A stretch of 64,000 bases of DNA, taken from contig CACRXP010000661.1 of NCBI GenBank assembly GCA_902702965.1, forward strand, positions 291,710-355,709, written 5' to 3'. Of this stretch, positions 23,214 to 35,700 are shown one piece after another. The stretch's first letter is position 1; each line of letters begins with the position of its first letter. Origin of the DNA: Spirometra erinaceieuropaei (taxonomy: Eukaryota > Platyhelminthes > Cestoda > Diphyllobothriidea > Diphyllobothriidae). Position numbers and translations under genes: made by a program. The notes beneath the pieces were generated by a model. It worked only from the letters and a program-made list of their open reading frames with translations, was not told the DNA's origin and made no database searches.

Positions 23214-23349
23214 TGAAGAAGAGGAAGATGTGCTCTCGGGAATAGGTTAATTTAGTTACTGACGTTTGAAAGAGCTTGGTCAGCCCTCCATTGTCACAGT
23301 ATTTAAATAAACCTGTTTCTGAGAGCCCATCTTCCTCTTTTTCTTTAAA
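23214..23349. mobile_element. Small inverted-repeat element, about 135 bp
   Basis: GAAGAAGAGGAAGATGTGCTCTCGGGAATAGGTT-like left end and an imperfect inverted right end (AACCTGTTTCTGAGAGCCCATCTTCCTC, split here for clarity). The minus strand contains CTGACCA...CAAACGTC, like a mutated hammerhead of the PLE-A type. Probably a minimal foldback of a PLE terminus. Confidence 0.5.
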
Positions 23350-23427
23350 TTGATTAAATTGCCCATGCTGCGTTCACCTGACAGGCCTTTTACTATTTAT
23401 ACGTCAGGTTCTACCACTAGTTCTGCC

Positions 23428-23490
23428 ACTGACAGAATCCGAAACGTCAGGCGAATAAAGCCCTTGTTTCAGCGATCGCTTCCTCTTCTT
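23428..23490 (+). mobile_element. PLE-A 3'-terminal fragment (half hammerhead)
   Basis: GAATCCGAAACGTCAGGCG and AATAAAGCCCTTGTTTCAGC match the 3' half of the PLE-A hammerhead terminus, with the GCGATCGCTTC tail. The CTGATGA box and the 5' half of stem II are deleted. Confidence 0.6.
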
Positions 23491-23954
23491 CCTATCAAAA
23501 AAACTTTCCCATTTTTCGACCGTTTAACATTTTTAGAGGTATTGTCTCTTTCTACACTGCTGCGTTGCCTTTCACAAAGGAGTAGCAAACAGAGTCAGTT
23601 TTTTGCTATTAGGTCGAAAATATTGCCCGGAACTCCACAGGTGTTAATGCATCTCAAAGTGCCTTATGCGAGATCTATTTGTTCGCAGTAAATGCGAACT
23701 ACAGTTTTGATCCAGGGCTCGCACAAATATGATGTACATTAAAAAAAGTGCCTTACGGAGCTTAGTTTTACGTCTGCCCTAATGTCGTAGGGCAGCCAAA
23801 CACATTCTTAGACGTTCACTTTATCATACACTGAACGTAATTTTAAAGCGCTGTATTTACTCCAGGGCAATAGTTTTGTGCAGACGTAGCGCGTCTTCTG
23901 GATTTGCTTGTTTTGAGATGAGTCAGAGAGGCTAATATTTCTCTCACACGTCTT

Positions 23955-24660
23955 CCAGGTACACGAAGTGAGTAACTGATCTCAAGAAATGTTGGCCTTA
24001 ATTCTGCAAACGTTTTTGATAAGGATGGGTTACTTAAATGGGATTCTAATAATGATTGTACTATAACGAACTCGCCAGAATGTTGGCTTTTGGATGCATG
24101 TCTTTTCCGCCCCCTGCGGTTACCACATTGGGTAAAAATGACTACTTAACTAGTACGTATTTTCATGCTGATTTTCAATGACCTCCTAAATTTAAATGTA
24201 TTTTATAGAAAGCATGCACCAAATGATGTGTTATCTTATTCATTTGGTAACAAACCACGTCGAACTTACATTGTGTACTCTAAGAAAGAGTAGCCCTTAC
24301 TTTAAAAAAACGTATGAAACTGTGGGATTTTTAAGACCGTGCAAAGTCCATTCATACAGCATCATATTCTTCTGTTTATTAACGCTTCTCATAGAATACA
24401 ACATAGTCCGCGTCCATTACAAACGTTTTTGACGTTTGCATAGGAAACTCTTAAAGGCATAGAAAAATACAGGATTTTTAACGTCGAAAACGTATACCTT
24501 GTAGACTGAGATCGCCAAACGCTAATGCAACTACTGATCTGACTCAGAATTATTGGGAAATCGTAGAACTTTTAAAAAATAAAATATAACACTTTTCGAG
24601 TACAAAGTGTGGATGTAACATGAATAAATACCAAATAAGCAGATGTCAAAACCGACATTC
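23955..24660. mobile_element. Degraded long-TIR element (copy 3)
   Basis: Family blocks in order: CTCAAGAAATGTTGGCC, GACTACTTAACTAGTACG, TTTTATAGAAAGCATGCACC, TCATTTGGTAACAAACCACG. The right arm is barely recognisable near 24560-24660. Confidence 0.5.
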
Positions 24661-24789
24661 TTTTAATGCTTCTGGATGACGTAGAATTGGTGTGTTCGGC
24701 TGCCCAGTAGGTCCTCCAGCGTTCTTTATGCGCATGTCTGCATGTAAACGAAAGCAAAAATATATATGTACGCATTTGAAGAAAGAAGA

Positions 24790-24950
24790 GGTAATCAGAA
24801 ATGGTCAAGCTGGACTTGTAAATTTTCAGGTTCGTGATGCCAAACCGTCGTCAGACAAAATAAAGACCAGGAAAAGTGAAATTTTCACAGTAGACCATTT
24901 GGCTTGACATGCCAGATATTGATGAGCAGACTATTAGCCGTTTATATATA
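24790..24950 (-). mobile_element. PLE-B / foldback terminal fragment
   Basis: Matches the left arm of the 19.5-kb foldback: the hammerhead-like core on the minus strand, then GCTTGACATGCCAGATATTG and GAGCAGACTATTAGCCG. No coding sequence. Confidence 0.6.
24814..24861 (-). ncRNA. Hammerhead-like motif (PLE-B type)
   Basis: Minus strand: CTGACGA (24848-24854), diverged stem II (GGTTTGGCATCACGAACC), GAAAATTTACAAG. Core boxes intact. Confidence 0.5.
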
Positions 24951-24993
24951 CGTATTTATGTGTATGTCTGTGAGCATGTTTATACACAGTGGG

Positions 24994-25745
24994 TGGGCTA
25001 ACTCTTAAACTCTCAATCGGAATTTCGGAATACGTTTTTGTTTCGAAAAGATTAACTTAGTAGGGTTATAAAACTGATCATCATGCAGAGCATTTCTATA
25101 ATTATTCAGTTACCCCAGAGTGCGAGCTTCCGAACGAACTTCCTTTTGGCTACATCTAAAAGCTACACTCCGTAAAAAATAACTTCTGGAGTGGTATGCA
25201 TGTTTCCTACTAATTTTTGATGTTCCTAAAAATTCAATTTTATTTCATGTAAAACACGCGTACAAATATTCATTCCTTTACTAATAACGTAGAAAAGGAC
25301 GTCTTCCTCCTATCGTTTACTTGAAGGAGGGGTATCATTCGGTATTAAAAAGTCCTAATTGTGAGGTTTTTTAATACTGTAAAACGGTCGCTCATGAAAC
25401 CTCGTGCCTTCATCTCTACTCATGCAATATGTAAAGTTAACAATAAAGCTCAAATCCACTGCTAAATTTTATCAATCCCTTATGGTTTTCTCTTAATGCA
25501 GCAGAGAAAGGTATGGTTTTCCGCAGCCGGAAAATATATGGTTTGCAGTTTAGAAACCCGGAATGTTAGTGTAATGGCAGGTCGGGTTCAAAACTATTCG
25601 GGAACTGGAATCGTTTTGGAAAACTGAGTTATACCCTTCCTTCGAGTATAAAATTGGAAGAAGACGCAATTGTCTACCGAATAAATATTCATTTGCATAT
25701 TTTCCGCGAAATATAATTGAATTTGTAAGAGCATCGAAAAACACG
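24994..25745. mobile_element. Long-TIR element, right end missing (copy 4)
   Basis: Starts GGGCTAACTCTTAAACTCTC after the degraded tip and follows the 36433 copy block by block up to ATTGAATTTGTAAGAGCATCG. The last roughly 250 bases are absent. Confidence 0.65.
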
Positions 25746-26460
25746 CAGAACTCAAATATTTGTTGATCTACATCATTTTGTCCACGTTGTCTAAAGTTTA
25801 AAACTCACAGGATGTTCCTTGATTGTGGAGAAAAAAATCGCGCTAATGTTGCACTTTTAGACTAACCTGTCTGTCTGAATTATAGTATTCAATAAGATGC
25901 ATGATAACAAACGCGTATTATAAAAATTGAAAAGGCAAGATCAGATTTGTTATACTATTCATTATTCTTATTGTCATGTTTTTTACTGTCTATAGACATC
26001 CACGATCCGTCAAACTAGGAATAATGTTTTACTTGTTATCAGAATGTCCGTTTTTTAAAAAACGCGTGGTAGACTGAACCTGTGAATTTTATCGTGTAGC
26101 AGTCAATTCAAGTAGAAGGTTATTAGGACGTTACAAAAAGCACATTGGCACAATTTGAAAGCCACAACTGGAAAGACAAGGAATCTGTATATTGAGCCCT
26201 TGTCACATGATCGCACCCATAACGCCAAAAATGTGCAAAAAAACTGCGCAGTTAAAAGATGGACGCAATATCTCATATTTGTCAGCCTTTGTGAAATCAA
26301 AATGAAAAAATACAGATCCTTACAGACGTAACGTATATGTAAATGAACACAACACAACTAGCTCTGCGATATACAGGACATATCAAAAAATCGATTAGAT
26401 CTTTTCCATGCAAATTTTTTTCTTTAGGAATAGAGATTGATAGAAGAATGCTAGTTCTGT
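25746..26460. other. Unassigned AT-rich spacer
   Basis: No gene recognised. The 84-codon minus ORF at 26103-26357 has no motif. Confidence 0.5.
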
Positions 26461-26479
26461 GTATCCTTGAAAGTTAAAA

Positions 26480-26990
26480 AATGGATAGATTTGGCCGTCC
26501 GCCGACAAGACCTTATGTCTCTCGTGTTAGCGTAGTCCGTGAGTGTGATCTCTGTTTCTAGTGGGAGGGACTGAAGTGATCGTCAATGTCAAAACCAAAC
26601 AGGCGAGAGAGTTTTTTAAAGTATTGCACTCCCCCATGTCGACCTGGACGCTCACTACGACGCTTTGCACTCACGGCTAACTGTCCTAAGACACCAGCTG
26701 CGAGTCGGTGTCCGACCACATAGAATAACATCGATTCCGCACTCCTTGGCAGAGCGAACCACAACTGAAATCCTCAACACCTCTCCCTAACTTTTAGCGC
26801 CTATCTAAACATGCTATTCATCCCCAAATGGGCGTTTGTTCTGACGATGGAACCTCGATGTGCCCCTGCTCTCTAATGTGATTATTCCCCTCGTCATTAC
26901 TAATTTCGTCTGACGACGAATTGGTGTAGTCGACCTAAAAATCCCCGAGTGCATCTTGGTTTCCCGACGAGCATTATATTATTATATCAT
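26480..26990 (+). mobile_element. PLE-B, degraded 3' fragment
   Basis: The sequence matches the end of the PLE-B endonuclease frame (GAAGTGATCGTCAATGTC, ACCAAACAGGCGAGAGAG, GTCGACCTGGACGCTCACTA), then the 3' UTR and a decayed hammerhead-like end (CTGACGA at 26910-26916, GAAA replaced by CTAAAAA). Confidence 0.6.
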
Positions 26991-27208
26991 CTCGTAGTGC
27001 ATACTTCCTCCGTCATGCATGTATAGATATTTAGGTGGAAGAAGGAGATAAGGCGTTCTCCTTCTTCCATTTCTTCACCTGGGGTCAGCATTTTCGCTTA
27101 TATCCAGATACTTAGGTATATGCATTTATGGTATGTGTTATATATATAAACTTCTTAAAATACTTTGTCACCTCCTCATCAAACGCCTTGGAATGCCCAC
27201 TTTCCCGA

Positions 27209-27396
27209 TCGAAAACCGACAGGACGACGGGCTCGTGGCTCAATGGTTAGAGGCGTGGACTTTTAACAAACAGGTCGCGAGTTTGAGCCTCGAGTGTGCC
27301 ACACTTCGGGGTTGGGTATGACTGGCTGACGTCGGCTAATAAGCCAAAAATGGCCATTCCAGTCTCCCTTGTCTTTGTCGGTAATATCATTCTGCC
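27209..27396 (+). mobile_element. tRNA-derived SINE, type 1
   Basis: A 5' leader GATCGAAAACCGACAGG precedes an A-box-like TGGCTCAATGGTTAGAGG and a B-box-like GGTCGCGAGTTTGAGCC with tRNA spacing (Pol III internal promoter). A non-tRNA body follows, ending GTAATATCATTCTGCC. The copy at 37431-37622 on the other strand shares both ends, which fixes the length at about 190 bases. Confidence 0.75.
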
Positions 27397-27595
27397 TATA
27401 TCATGCGCCGTTGTGCGGCTGCTGGTTGGGCTCGAGAGAGTCCATAAGGCACAGCGGAACGAGTGAGTTCCGTAAGACTGATCGGTGAGCGCCCCCAAAC
27501 ATTATATATACATATATATGCTGGATAACTAACGTGGCGTGCATTCCAAGGTGATATAATGAAAGAGAAAAGGCTCTTTGGAAAATCAAGTGTTA

Positions 27596-27642
27596 CTCGT
27601 GAATTTCCAAGTTGGTGACACCAACCCGTCGTCAGACGGGAT
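27596..27642 (-). ncRNA. Hammerhead-like motif, left end of PLE-B copy 2
   Basis: Minus strand: CTGACGA (27629-27635), stem II GGTTGGTG/CACCAAC, GAAATTCACGAG. Core intact; stem III AATT reduced to ATT. Confidence 0.5.
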
Positions 27643-27859
27643 CAACAGAGGAGAAAATGAGATCGAGAGATTAGGTCGATTGGCCCGACAGGACAGACGA
27701 CAGACTGACAGCCGATGCGTAGGAGGGGTGGGCAGCGAGGTATGATAAGCTCTGGGGTAGGGAGAGGGAAGGGAAAACCGTTAGGGTTCCGTGTTGGAGG
27801 TGGAGGGGGAGCGGGCGAATTGCGGATCAGTGGGAATGTGGGCGGCTGGTCATTGGGAA

Positions 27860-28130
27860 CAGTTATTCCGCTGCCCATAAAGGAAGTTTTGTCCGCACTC
27901 TGTAAAATCGAGCTTACCTTATCTGCCACAGCGATGAATTACATAAAAAAGAACTGGTCTACTTACATCGTCTATTCAGGTCCAATGGATATCCCGCCAG
28001 CTTTGTGATTAATCGTCTCAGACGCCAGAGACATCAACCAAACCCCGATTTTAATGGAGAAAGAGTTAGACAAACCTTTTTATTCACTTCCGTACATTCA
28101 AGGAATTTTTGAAACAGCCTCCTGACATTT
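27860..28130 (+). pseudogene. PLE-B reverse transcriptase C-terminal remnant
   Basis: Readable segments IPLPIKEVLSALCKIELT and MNYIKKNWSTYIVYSGPMD correspond to the SNHPxAHKRS and RSNGYP regions of the 17.8-kb copy but with frame changes and stops. Catalytic motifs are missing. Confidence 0.65.
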
Positions 28131-28174
28131 TAAGCGCTTTGGCATCTTAACCGACCCCCACAAGCCCGCATCGT

Positions 28175-28500
28175 TTGTACACGAAGCATTATACCAAAGA
28201 ACAAATAACTAACGTCATCTACCGCATACCGTGCGCCAACTGCCCTTATGTTTATATTGGCCATACAGGCCGAAGTCTTGGGGCTCGCATAGGCAAACAC
28301 AAGTTAGCCTTCCGCCGACGTGACCCTCTGACCCTTGTGTTTGCGCACGCCCTTGTTGGGGCGCTCCAGTTGGGGCGGTACTGAAGAGATGGCAAGCTGA
28401 CGCCATACAGGCGCGAAAATTCTTCGTACGAATAACATCAACTTCCACGTCGATCCAGACGCTCACTTCAACGGTTTACGTACACGGTTACTAACTTGTT
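28175..28500 (+). pseudogene. PLE-B GIY-YIG endonuclease remnant
   Basis: TNVIYRIPCANCPYVYIGHT then GRSLGARIGKHK matches the endonuclease of the first PLE-B copy, and VDPDAHFNGLRTRLLTCSHA matches its C-terminus in a second frame. The middle is broken by a frameshift near 28345 and stops. Confidence 0.75.
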
Positions 28501-28584
28501 CCCACGCCCTAAACACTGCTAATCCCCATTACGTTTGCTGTCTCGCCACTCCCCCTCCTGCTCATTCCAATACGGAGCCCTAAA

Positions 28585-28935
28585 ACAGTTTCTGATTATG
28601 AGATTTTTCAAGACCGTTAAATCCCCATCCATAAAACATCAGATTCCCGCATTTACTAGTGCAGCTTGTAAAGTTTGCACTATAGCTCAAATCGATCGCT
28701 AAACCCCATATGGCCTCCCCATAATACCGCATAGAAATGGACGATATTTAATCTATCAAAAATATAAAAAGCTTGTAGTTTGGTAACTCTAAATGCGAGT
28801 GTAATTACAGGTCGGCTTCAACATTATCGGAACAGTTTTTAAACCGAATTATACCCTTCTTCCGGGTATCAAATTAAAAGAAGGCGTAAGGTTCCCTTAC
28901 ATATGTCAAAGAATAAATATTTTCACGATGACCAT
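28585..28935. mobile_element. Internal fragment of the long-TIR element (copy 5)
   Basis: ATGAGATTTTTCAAGACCG to AATAAATATTTTCACGATG follows the middle of the 36433 copy (central, non-palindromic part and start of the right arm). Both termini are missing. Confidence 0.6.
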
Positions 28936-29516
28936 TACGCAGACAATATCACCTTCTTTACAGTAATATCTGATGACGTATTCAAACTGACGTCGCGACC
29001 GAAATAACTGCACCGTAAAGAGTTTAGAGCTTCTGAGTCGCCTCCTAGACCATTAGAAGTGACAAATCGGGTCTGATATTTTGCAGCTTGAAGGAATGGA
29101 CAGTCGCCAATGCCAGCGCGGAAAGTTGCTATCGAGCTAAAATGAATAAGAACAATGTCCTTTACTAACCTGATGCTGGTCGTAGGATTTTCAAAGTTGT
29201 TAAACTGTGTTCGCGTTATCTGAATCATCGGGAGAATTTCCACATATCAGGCGTCCATCTGATCCAAGCCTGCGGGGACAAAGAAAAACTAAAAAGACTG
29301 AACCACCATTCTCAAAGGGAGTCACACTGGCCTTGTCTCAAATAAACCAGTTAGCAGTTGCTGTGGCAAAGTTGCGAGGATTCTTCCGAATATGCGTAGC
29401 CTAGGGACGTTTTTCGGCATCCGTGAACTAAATCCAGGATCGTTGCGTTTGATCGTGCGCTGTTTTTAAATCGGAAGCATAGTAGAGAAGGTCAAGTAAA
29501 GACTAGGCTTAAACTA
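28936..29516. other. Unassigned spacer
   Basis: Nothing recognised; minus ORF 28935-29243 has no motif. Confidence 0.5.
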
Positions 29517-30240
29517 CTGTAGATGTGCTAAAGTATGAAATGTCAGTTGAAATTCTAAAGTGCGTTTTTGACTCGAAAAAATTACTAAGGTGGGGCTGAA
29601 ATATTAATTCCACTGCAACATAATTCTAAAGCAATTCGGGATGCGAGCGCCTGAACGAATAACTTTTCTGCTGCCTGCCAAGATCATACACCGTAAAAAT
29701 GGCAGCTTAATTAGTGTGCGTCTTTCTCATGAATTTGTTATAGCCTGATAAGGTCAAACGTATTTCAAAAATACAAATAATATATTTGTTCGTCCACTAA
29801 TTTAATAGCGAATCACGTCGTCTTTGAATTTTATGCTTAAATAAAGGATGCATTTGATTTTAATAAACTTTTCCAATTCCTGAATTATTTTGAATCCGGG
29901 CTGCGATTACACATACACTAGGGTTTTCAATCAAAAATCTGTAATGTTCCATGCACGGAAAAGTAAAAATCTTTATACGCTTTTAAGAGAAGGCTATATA
30001 GGGTTCATCATATTAGGTAGTGGATTTGAGCGACATTGTAAATTTGACAGGCAACATAAGTAAATGTAGAGATACGATTTTAAATAAACCGGAATTTTAC
30101 AGTCTTAAATATCTTAAAAATAAAAACAATTTTAAAACCAAAATATATCCTTTCGTCACGAAGAAAATCAAAAGAAGACGTAAATTATTACCTAATTGGT
30201 AAAATAGTGGATATTTTTATGCATATTTCCTAAGAAAAAG
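29517..30240. mobile_element. Long-TIR element, right end missing (copy 6)
   Basis: Starts CTGTAGATGTGCTAAAG and follows the family to TTTTATGCATATTTCCTAAG. A central deletion relative to the 36433 copy is likely. Confidence 0.6.
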
Positions 30241-31332
30241 TAATCAGGAACTATTTTAAGGCTGAATTCTGCACATCACTTAAGCATAATATCTGAAGAA
30301 CGTCAGACTGGAGGGGTAGGATCCACGGCGACAACGAGGTGGCTTAAATGCACATGACAGAGTTACGTTGAGCACACGCAAAACGTAATAGTGTCCCAGT
30401 GCAGTGTTCAGGAATTTATTTAAATAATGTGGATCACGGAGAACAACGATGCCGATGCGGATATAACTTTAACAATAAGAATTAGCGGAAATTTAGGTAA
30501 ATGTCCAAACAGTGTTGAACAATATATAATAATCAAATATTTATCCTTGAAACGCATAATTTAAGTATGTAGCCATCCACAAGGGGCATGCTACTAAACC
30601 GCGATTATGTCCCTCGTAAACTATCTCATATGTTTACTGCTGACATTGAAATATTTAAAAATAAAAGAACAATTTGGCAAGCGCGATTGTGTTTTTGATA
30701 AATTATTTTTACAGTGGTTAGGCGTTCCATTGAGCACTCCGGAAGACAGTTTGGTGAGCTTACTCATGATTTTTGATAAATTATCATTGGACCGGTTCAT
30801 TTATATTTGAACGATATACAACGTAAAACGTGTAAGATATAAGCAAACCCGATTACGGTTAGTCTTTTCGTACAAGTAGAGTGCATGAATGGGAAAGAGG
30901 GACAGGGAGGAGGCAGTAAGTAGCATTGGGGGTAAAGTAGAACCTAGTCGCATGGGGAGACGGGTGGAACGGGGCTAGAAAATCGGTTCTGCAGATAGCG
31001 TTGATGAAGAATTTAAAAGAATTAAGAACCCGCTTGCCGAGAAGGCGTATGCGAACGGATTTATTATAGGGAATCTTACCGCACAACCGACAAAACGCAT
31101 AACGCCGAGGGTTAAAAAGAAAACTGTTCGTCAAAGTCCCTTTTAAGGGGATGCGGAGAATGAACTCCTAAATGTCGCCTTGATTAATCTATTTCACGGA
31201 CCTACCCATCAGCAAAATGTAAAGTTTTACTCTCGAAAACACTCCATTTTTCGAGGGGAAAGGTGAGTTTGGGTTACCAAACCAGACCACCTCGCACGAG
31301 TCCGAGCCTAATTACAAGAATACGAGAACAAC
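30241..31332. other. Unassigned spacer
   Basis: No gene recognised. Minus ORF 30859-31134 resembles nothing I know. Confidence 0.5.
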
Positions 31333-31620
31333 TGCCGGCATGGCTGAGAAAGGGGAAGTTAGGAGCATACGGAGCTCCATCCTGTCGCAAATGGTTGATT
31401 TTAAGCGTCGCGTGGACCCCAACAAAGCCTTATTTGTAATTTACAAGCTCCTACCTTGCTGGGCCAGCGCTTGCTAGCAGCAGCTGGAGTGACTGCTATA
31501 AGGCTGCGGAGGCCAGTCCTGTGCGCGTAGAAGTACCTCTTATATGCCCCGTGTCTACAATGGTAAAAAATCGATTAGTTACATGCATGTCTCCGATTTT
31601 CGAACACGTTAATGCCTTTT
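31333..31620 (+). mobile_element. PLE-C C-terminal fragment
   Basis: The frame AEKGEVRSIRSSILSQMV followed by KRRVDPNKALFVIYK is the conserved PLE-C tail. A TAG near 31475 and a frame change before CGGAGGCCAGTCCTGTGCGC break it. Compare 540-806 and 52790-53000. Confidence 0.65.
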
Positions 31621-31857
31621 TCCGGGATGGTTCGTAAAACCGGATAGGATGGAGGCCATTCGATGCGACGTTTGTCCTAGAGGTTCCCTGCACCTGCCTT
31701 GATTTACTCGGCCTTCTGTTTCGAGGACGTTAAAGTTAACCATGTGTCCTATTTGTGCGACATTAGTTGTTCCTCAAGACTTTGGATTAAGGTACTCGCA
31801 GGCCAGCTGATGTTCGCGTATTTCGCGTTTGCTATCGTAACAGGGTTTCTTAAATGC

Positions 31858-32763
31858 ACAGCAGATACGCTATCTATTAGAACGTTGGTAAAATCCTGAA
31901 TTGTGTCCCCGATTAATGCGGACCACTTAAGTTGGATCATAAGAATAATTATCGCGCAGGACAATCATATGGCGTTCTAGTCATGCCGGGATTCCAACTT
32001 TCGAACGAGCATTTTCAGGTCACTTGTTAAACCTAAATTTTAGAAGACAAGGACTTTTCGGGTATTATGAAGTTTTCCTGTTCATTTCAGATGTCCTTAC
32101 GTATTCGAAAATGTTTCATAGAAAACATGTGTAGTCATTCTCGAATTCTGTACTTGAGGAAGGAGTATTTTCGGATACAAATAGGCTCGAATAATGAAAT
32201 TTTGTAAGACTGTGAGACATCTACTCATTAGCCATGGCATATGCACATTTATTAATGCTGTCTGTGAGGCAAACACCATAGTTCTGCAAGATTCTCTAAC
32301 CTATGTATGACATATTTTTGATATGATATATAATTAAAGGATTTTCCTTACAAAAAGTGTACGGCTTGTAGTTTGCAAACTCTGAATGCCCATGTAGAGT
32401 TATGTCAGATTCAAGAATATTCGGAAATGCAAAAGGCTTCCTGGACCAAAAGGGCATGCCTTCTTCAATCAACTGAGAACAGGAAATAATTTTTTCACAT
32501 CTACCTTTATAAAATGTTTTTGAATTCGTAGAGGCACCGAAAATCAATAGGGAAACGTCCTACCACATAAGTAGTCCTTTTTACAGATCTTGCCAGCGGT
32601 CGAAAAGGAAATCTTTTAAAATTCAGCATCTAGCGTGACGAATTATATGCAGATTATGCCAAAAGATTATTCATATCACAGGCGTACTTAGATAATCTCT
32701 CTTAATCAGAAACATGGTTTCAAATTTCGACCAACATTTCATGAGATAGGTCATTAATTGCAG
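31858..32763. mobile_element. Degraded long-TIR element (copy 7)
   Basis: Left end CACAGCAGATACGCTATCT, right end ACATTTCATGAGATAGG ... GCAG. Family blocks between them are diverged but collinear. Confidence 0.5.
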
Positions 32764-35700
32764 TGGCATATCCCGCAGCTGCGCTGACTTCGGTAGACAG
32801 AGATCGACCATAAGCTCTTTTGGTCACATCGCACGCGGCGGGTTGTTGAACAAAGCCCATTCCGAGTGCCATGAATTGTCACTGAACATTGTCGGATATA
32901 AAAAAATGCCGTGTTTGTACCATTCGCGCAGTGTACGTACGTATGTTTGTGTTTTTACTGCCTGTTGTTGGTTATGACCAACTGACGGAACGAAGACGCA
33001 TATATTTGACAGATTTCTCTATTCCTAATCAGTGCTACCTCTGCTTGGTTCTGGAGACGACATCGACCAGGCAACATTTTCGGTGGGTCATTTATAACTC
33101 GATATACCGTGGGAAACTCAGATAACGTGATATTGTTAAATGGAAGCACTGTCAACACTGTCAGGTATTTAACCTTGCTCAGATGATGGCAGAACATGCA
33201 CAAAATAGTAACTGGCCATCGCTCAGCAACTTTTCACTACGTCTGTATGCAAAGACAGCGAACAACTGCTAACTGAATCTAAATATGGAAAAATTGTGAA
33301 ACCCGACATTTCAAGGCACATTTCGAACTGGCATTTGAGGAACTGCAGACTGACGTCTCACAGCAAACGCAGGGAGTATTTAATTTGTCAGGAAAAGTTG
33401 AGGACAGCAGTTGATTGCTTAATGACGAAGGAGATAGACGGTTGATCCGTAAGAAATAATTTTTTGATAAGTTGCCTGTAGTTTGTGATGCAAATGACGA
33501 ATGACGGAAGTCTGAAAAGTTCTTATTCTCGCGGAGAACAGCTCCGAATGCTAGGACAAAGCGATAAGTGTAGACGCGCCATAATTTTCCGCGAATGTAG
33601 GGGTTTCTCCGTCATCATTATCATTAGACCGTGAGTAAATGTAAACTTCGCAACGATAGAATTTTGAAATCGCTAGACATTTAAAGCATTTCCAAATCTT
33701 GAAGGAATTACTTGTCCGGTGCTCGCTATTCAACATCAATAAAATCTTAAACGCATGAATTTAGGGTAAGCGTTGTCCACTTACCATCTGCTGCGGAATT
33801 GGAACATACACATATGATACCAAATAGCCGCTGCTCCAGGCATTGATTTTGCCACCCTACTGTTGTAAGTCGACGGGTGGTTTGGGTTAATTTTCCAATA
33901 AAATCCACAAGGTTAGGCTTGCGATATTTGCTAGGAAACTAAGGCTATTTGTAAAAAGCTTAATTACTTAGTCCGAAAAGAGAATCCGTGTGGCGCATCT
34001 TAATTTATAGCGAGCTTTACACATTTCTGGTTGCCACAACCGGCTAATCACTTTCTATGTAAGCGGCTGCTATCCACAATCTTACTAACTGGTTCTTCGT
34101 TAAGTGAGCCGGAAATCATCGCAGCTGTGCCATCCTTTCGAAATAAGGGTTATTTTATAAATTGGCTCTATCACTTAAATCGCGCATGATGTACTTCACA
34201 AGATTCCTACTCTTAGATTCTCGTGGAATTTTCAAATAAATAACGTCTTCAGCGTATGAGGACTTCTGTCAGTCATTAGGTTCTTTTTTAACGGAGGTGA
34301 AATTGGGGTGCAGTTGAACAAAAATTATTGATATCCGTGCCTGACGATCCTTATGATCATGAAGGCGTATATAAATGTCTTCTGCCAATGCGTAGCTGAC
34401 ATACTACTGCTACAACGTGCAAAATTCAGTAATCTCCTTTACTCTAAACGCCCGTACTTCATTCGATATCGTAAAGTGACCTATCTCCATCAAGAAGATC
34501 ACTCAAAAAAGGAACACAACTTCGTTTTCGTGAATTAATACATGCCACACAGCAATTCTATGTGTTCTGGAAGTATCGTTACTGCGGGGCCAAGCACTAA
34601 CTACATGATCAGCAAGAAAATATGAACCTCTGTGCGCTAGATTTTCAACAAGGTACCACTATCTGTGTCTTAACTAAGCCCGAACCGTTTAACCGTCATT
34701 TATTCGGAATTTAGAGCAACGCCACCCGTACGATAGGAGAGGTCCACATTCTTGTGCTCTCTAAAAAGCACTTGTAAGAGTTCCAATTTAATTGCCGACG
34801 TTACTATAATAGAACAAAAAGTACAAGGTACAAATAATGACTAAAGACTAAAAAGAGTTGTCTATTCAAAGCAGGTATTCGGTGGCATTACAGAGTCTTA
34901 GGGAGATTTGGGAATGATCCAGACAGCACACGTTGTAGAATCTGAGAGGAAGAAAAAAAGGTTTAAGGCAACTACACTTCATTAAATGCCTGTTACCGCT
35001 CCGTCGGAGTCGCGGTCATAAACGGCGAAAAAAACGAATGTTTGATCTGTTTTTCAGAATGAATCTAACGTTTAATAGACCGAAGTGCAGCGGGTTTAAT
35101 AAAAATTTGACGATTAAACAATCTGCTGACTTCTGCACCATAGTTAATCGCCCGCCTATGGCTCCCCTCCCAGTTCGGAGCCGATTTCCAGCCGTCTCGA
35201 CCAATGTCCGTTTTGTAGTCTGTTGTTATTCAGGTCCTTCAAGGTCCTTTTAGTGAAATAATATGTTGTTATTCAGACATCCCTCGGCAAGTCCGGCCCC
35301 GGAGCGACTTACTGACCGGTACAGACATTTGAACTTAGTTTAAAAACTTAAGGCCTGTTAACAGTTGTCGCCCGTTTTTAGCCGTCTAGAAGGCAAGGTG
35401 CGTCCTGAAATTGGAACATTTAAAAATCTTCCACTTCTAAATGAGGGAAGAAAAATGACTGCAATCACTGATAGTAGGAAGACCGTAATTTGCACAGACT
35501 GCCTAACTGTTCGATTCAATTGAAAAATTTTTAGGTCATTTTGGAAGAATGAGCCTCATTTGGTGCACAATTTAAAAAAATAAAAACAGAAGGTTGAAAA
35601 CATCCGGGTAATCATAAGTGTAACAATAGCGGAAATGCTTGCGGGTCAAGAATAATGACGACGGCTGTGGGCCGTGAAAGCAATTATGCATCATAATTGT

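Larger units (their letters stand above)
27535..28560 (+). mobile_element. PLE-B copy 2, degraded, with inverted left end
   Basis: Starts with an inverted terminal block (27535-27660) like that of the 17.7-kb copy, then RT remnant (27860-28130), GIY-YIG (28175-28500) and part of the 3' UTR. It is cut off at about 28560, before the right-end hammerhead, where it abuts a fragment of the long-TIR element. Confidence 0.75.

Noticed and set aside
27225..27300. tRNA gene at the SINE head
   Set aside because: The same head with the same non-tRNA body recurs at 37431-37622, so it is a SINE.
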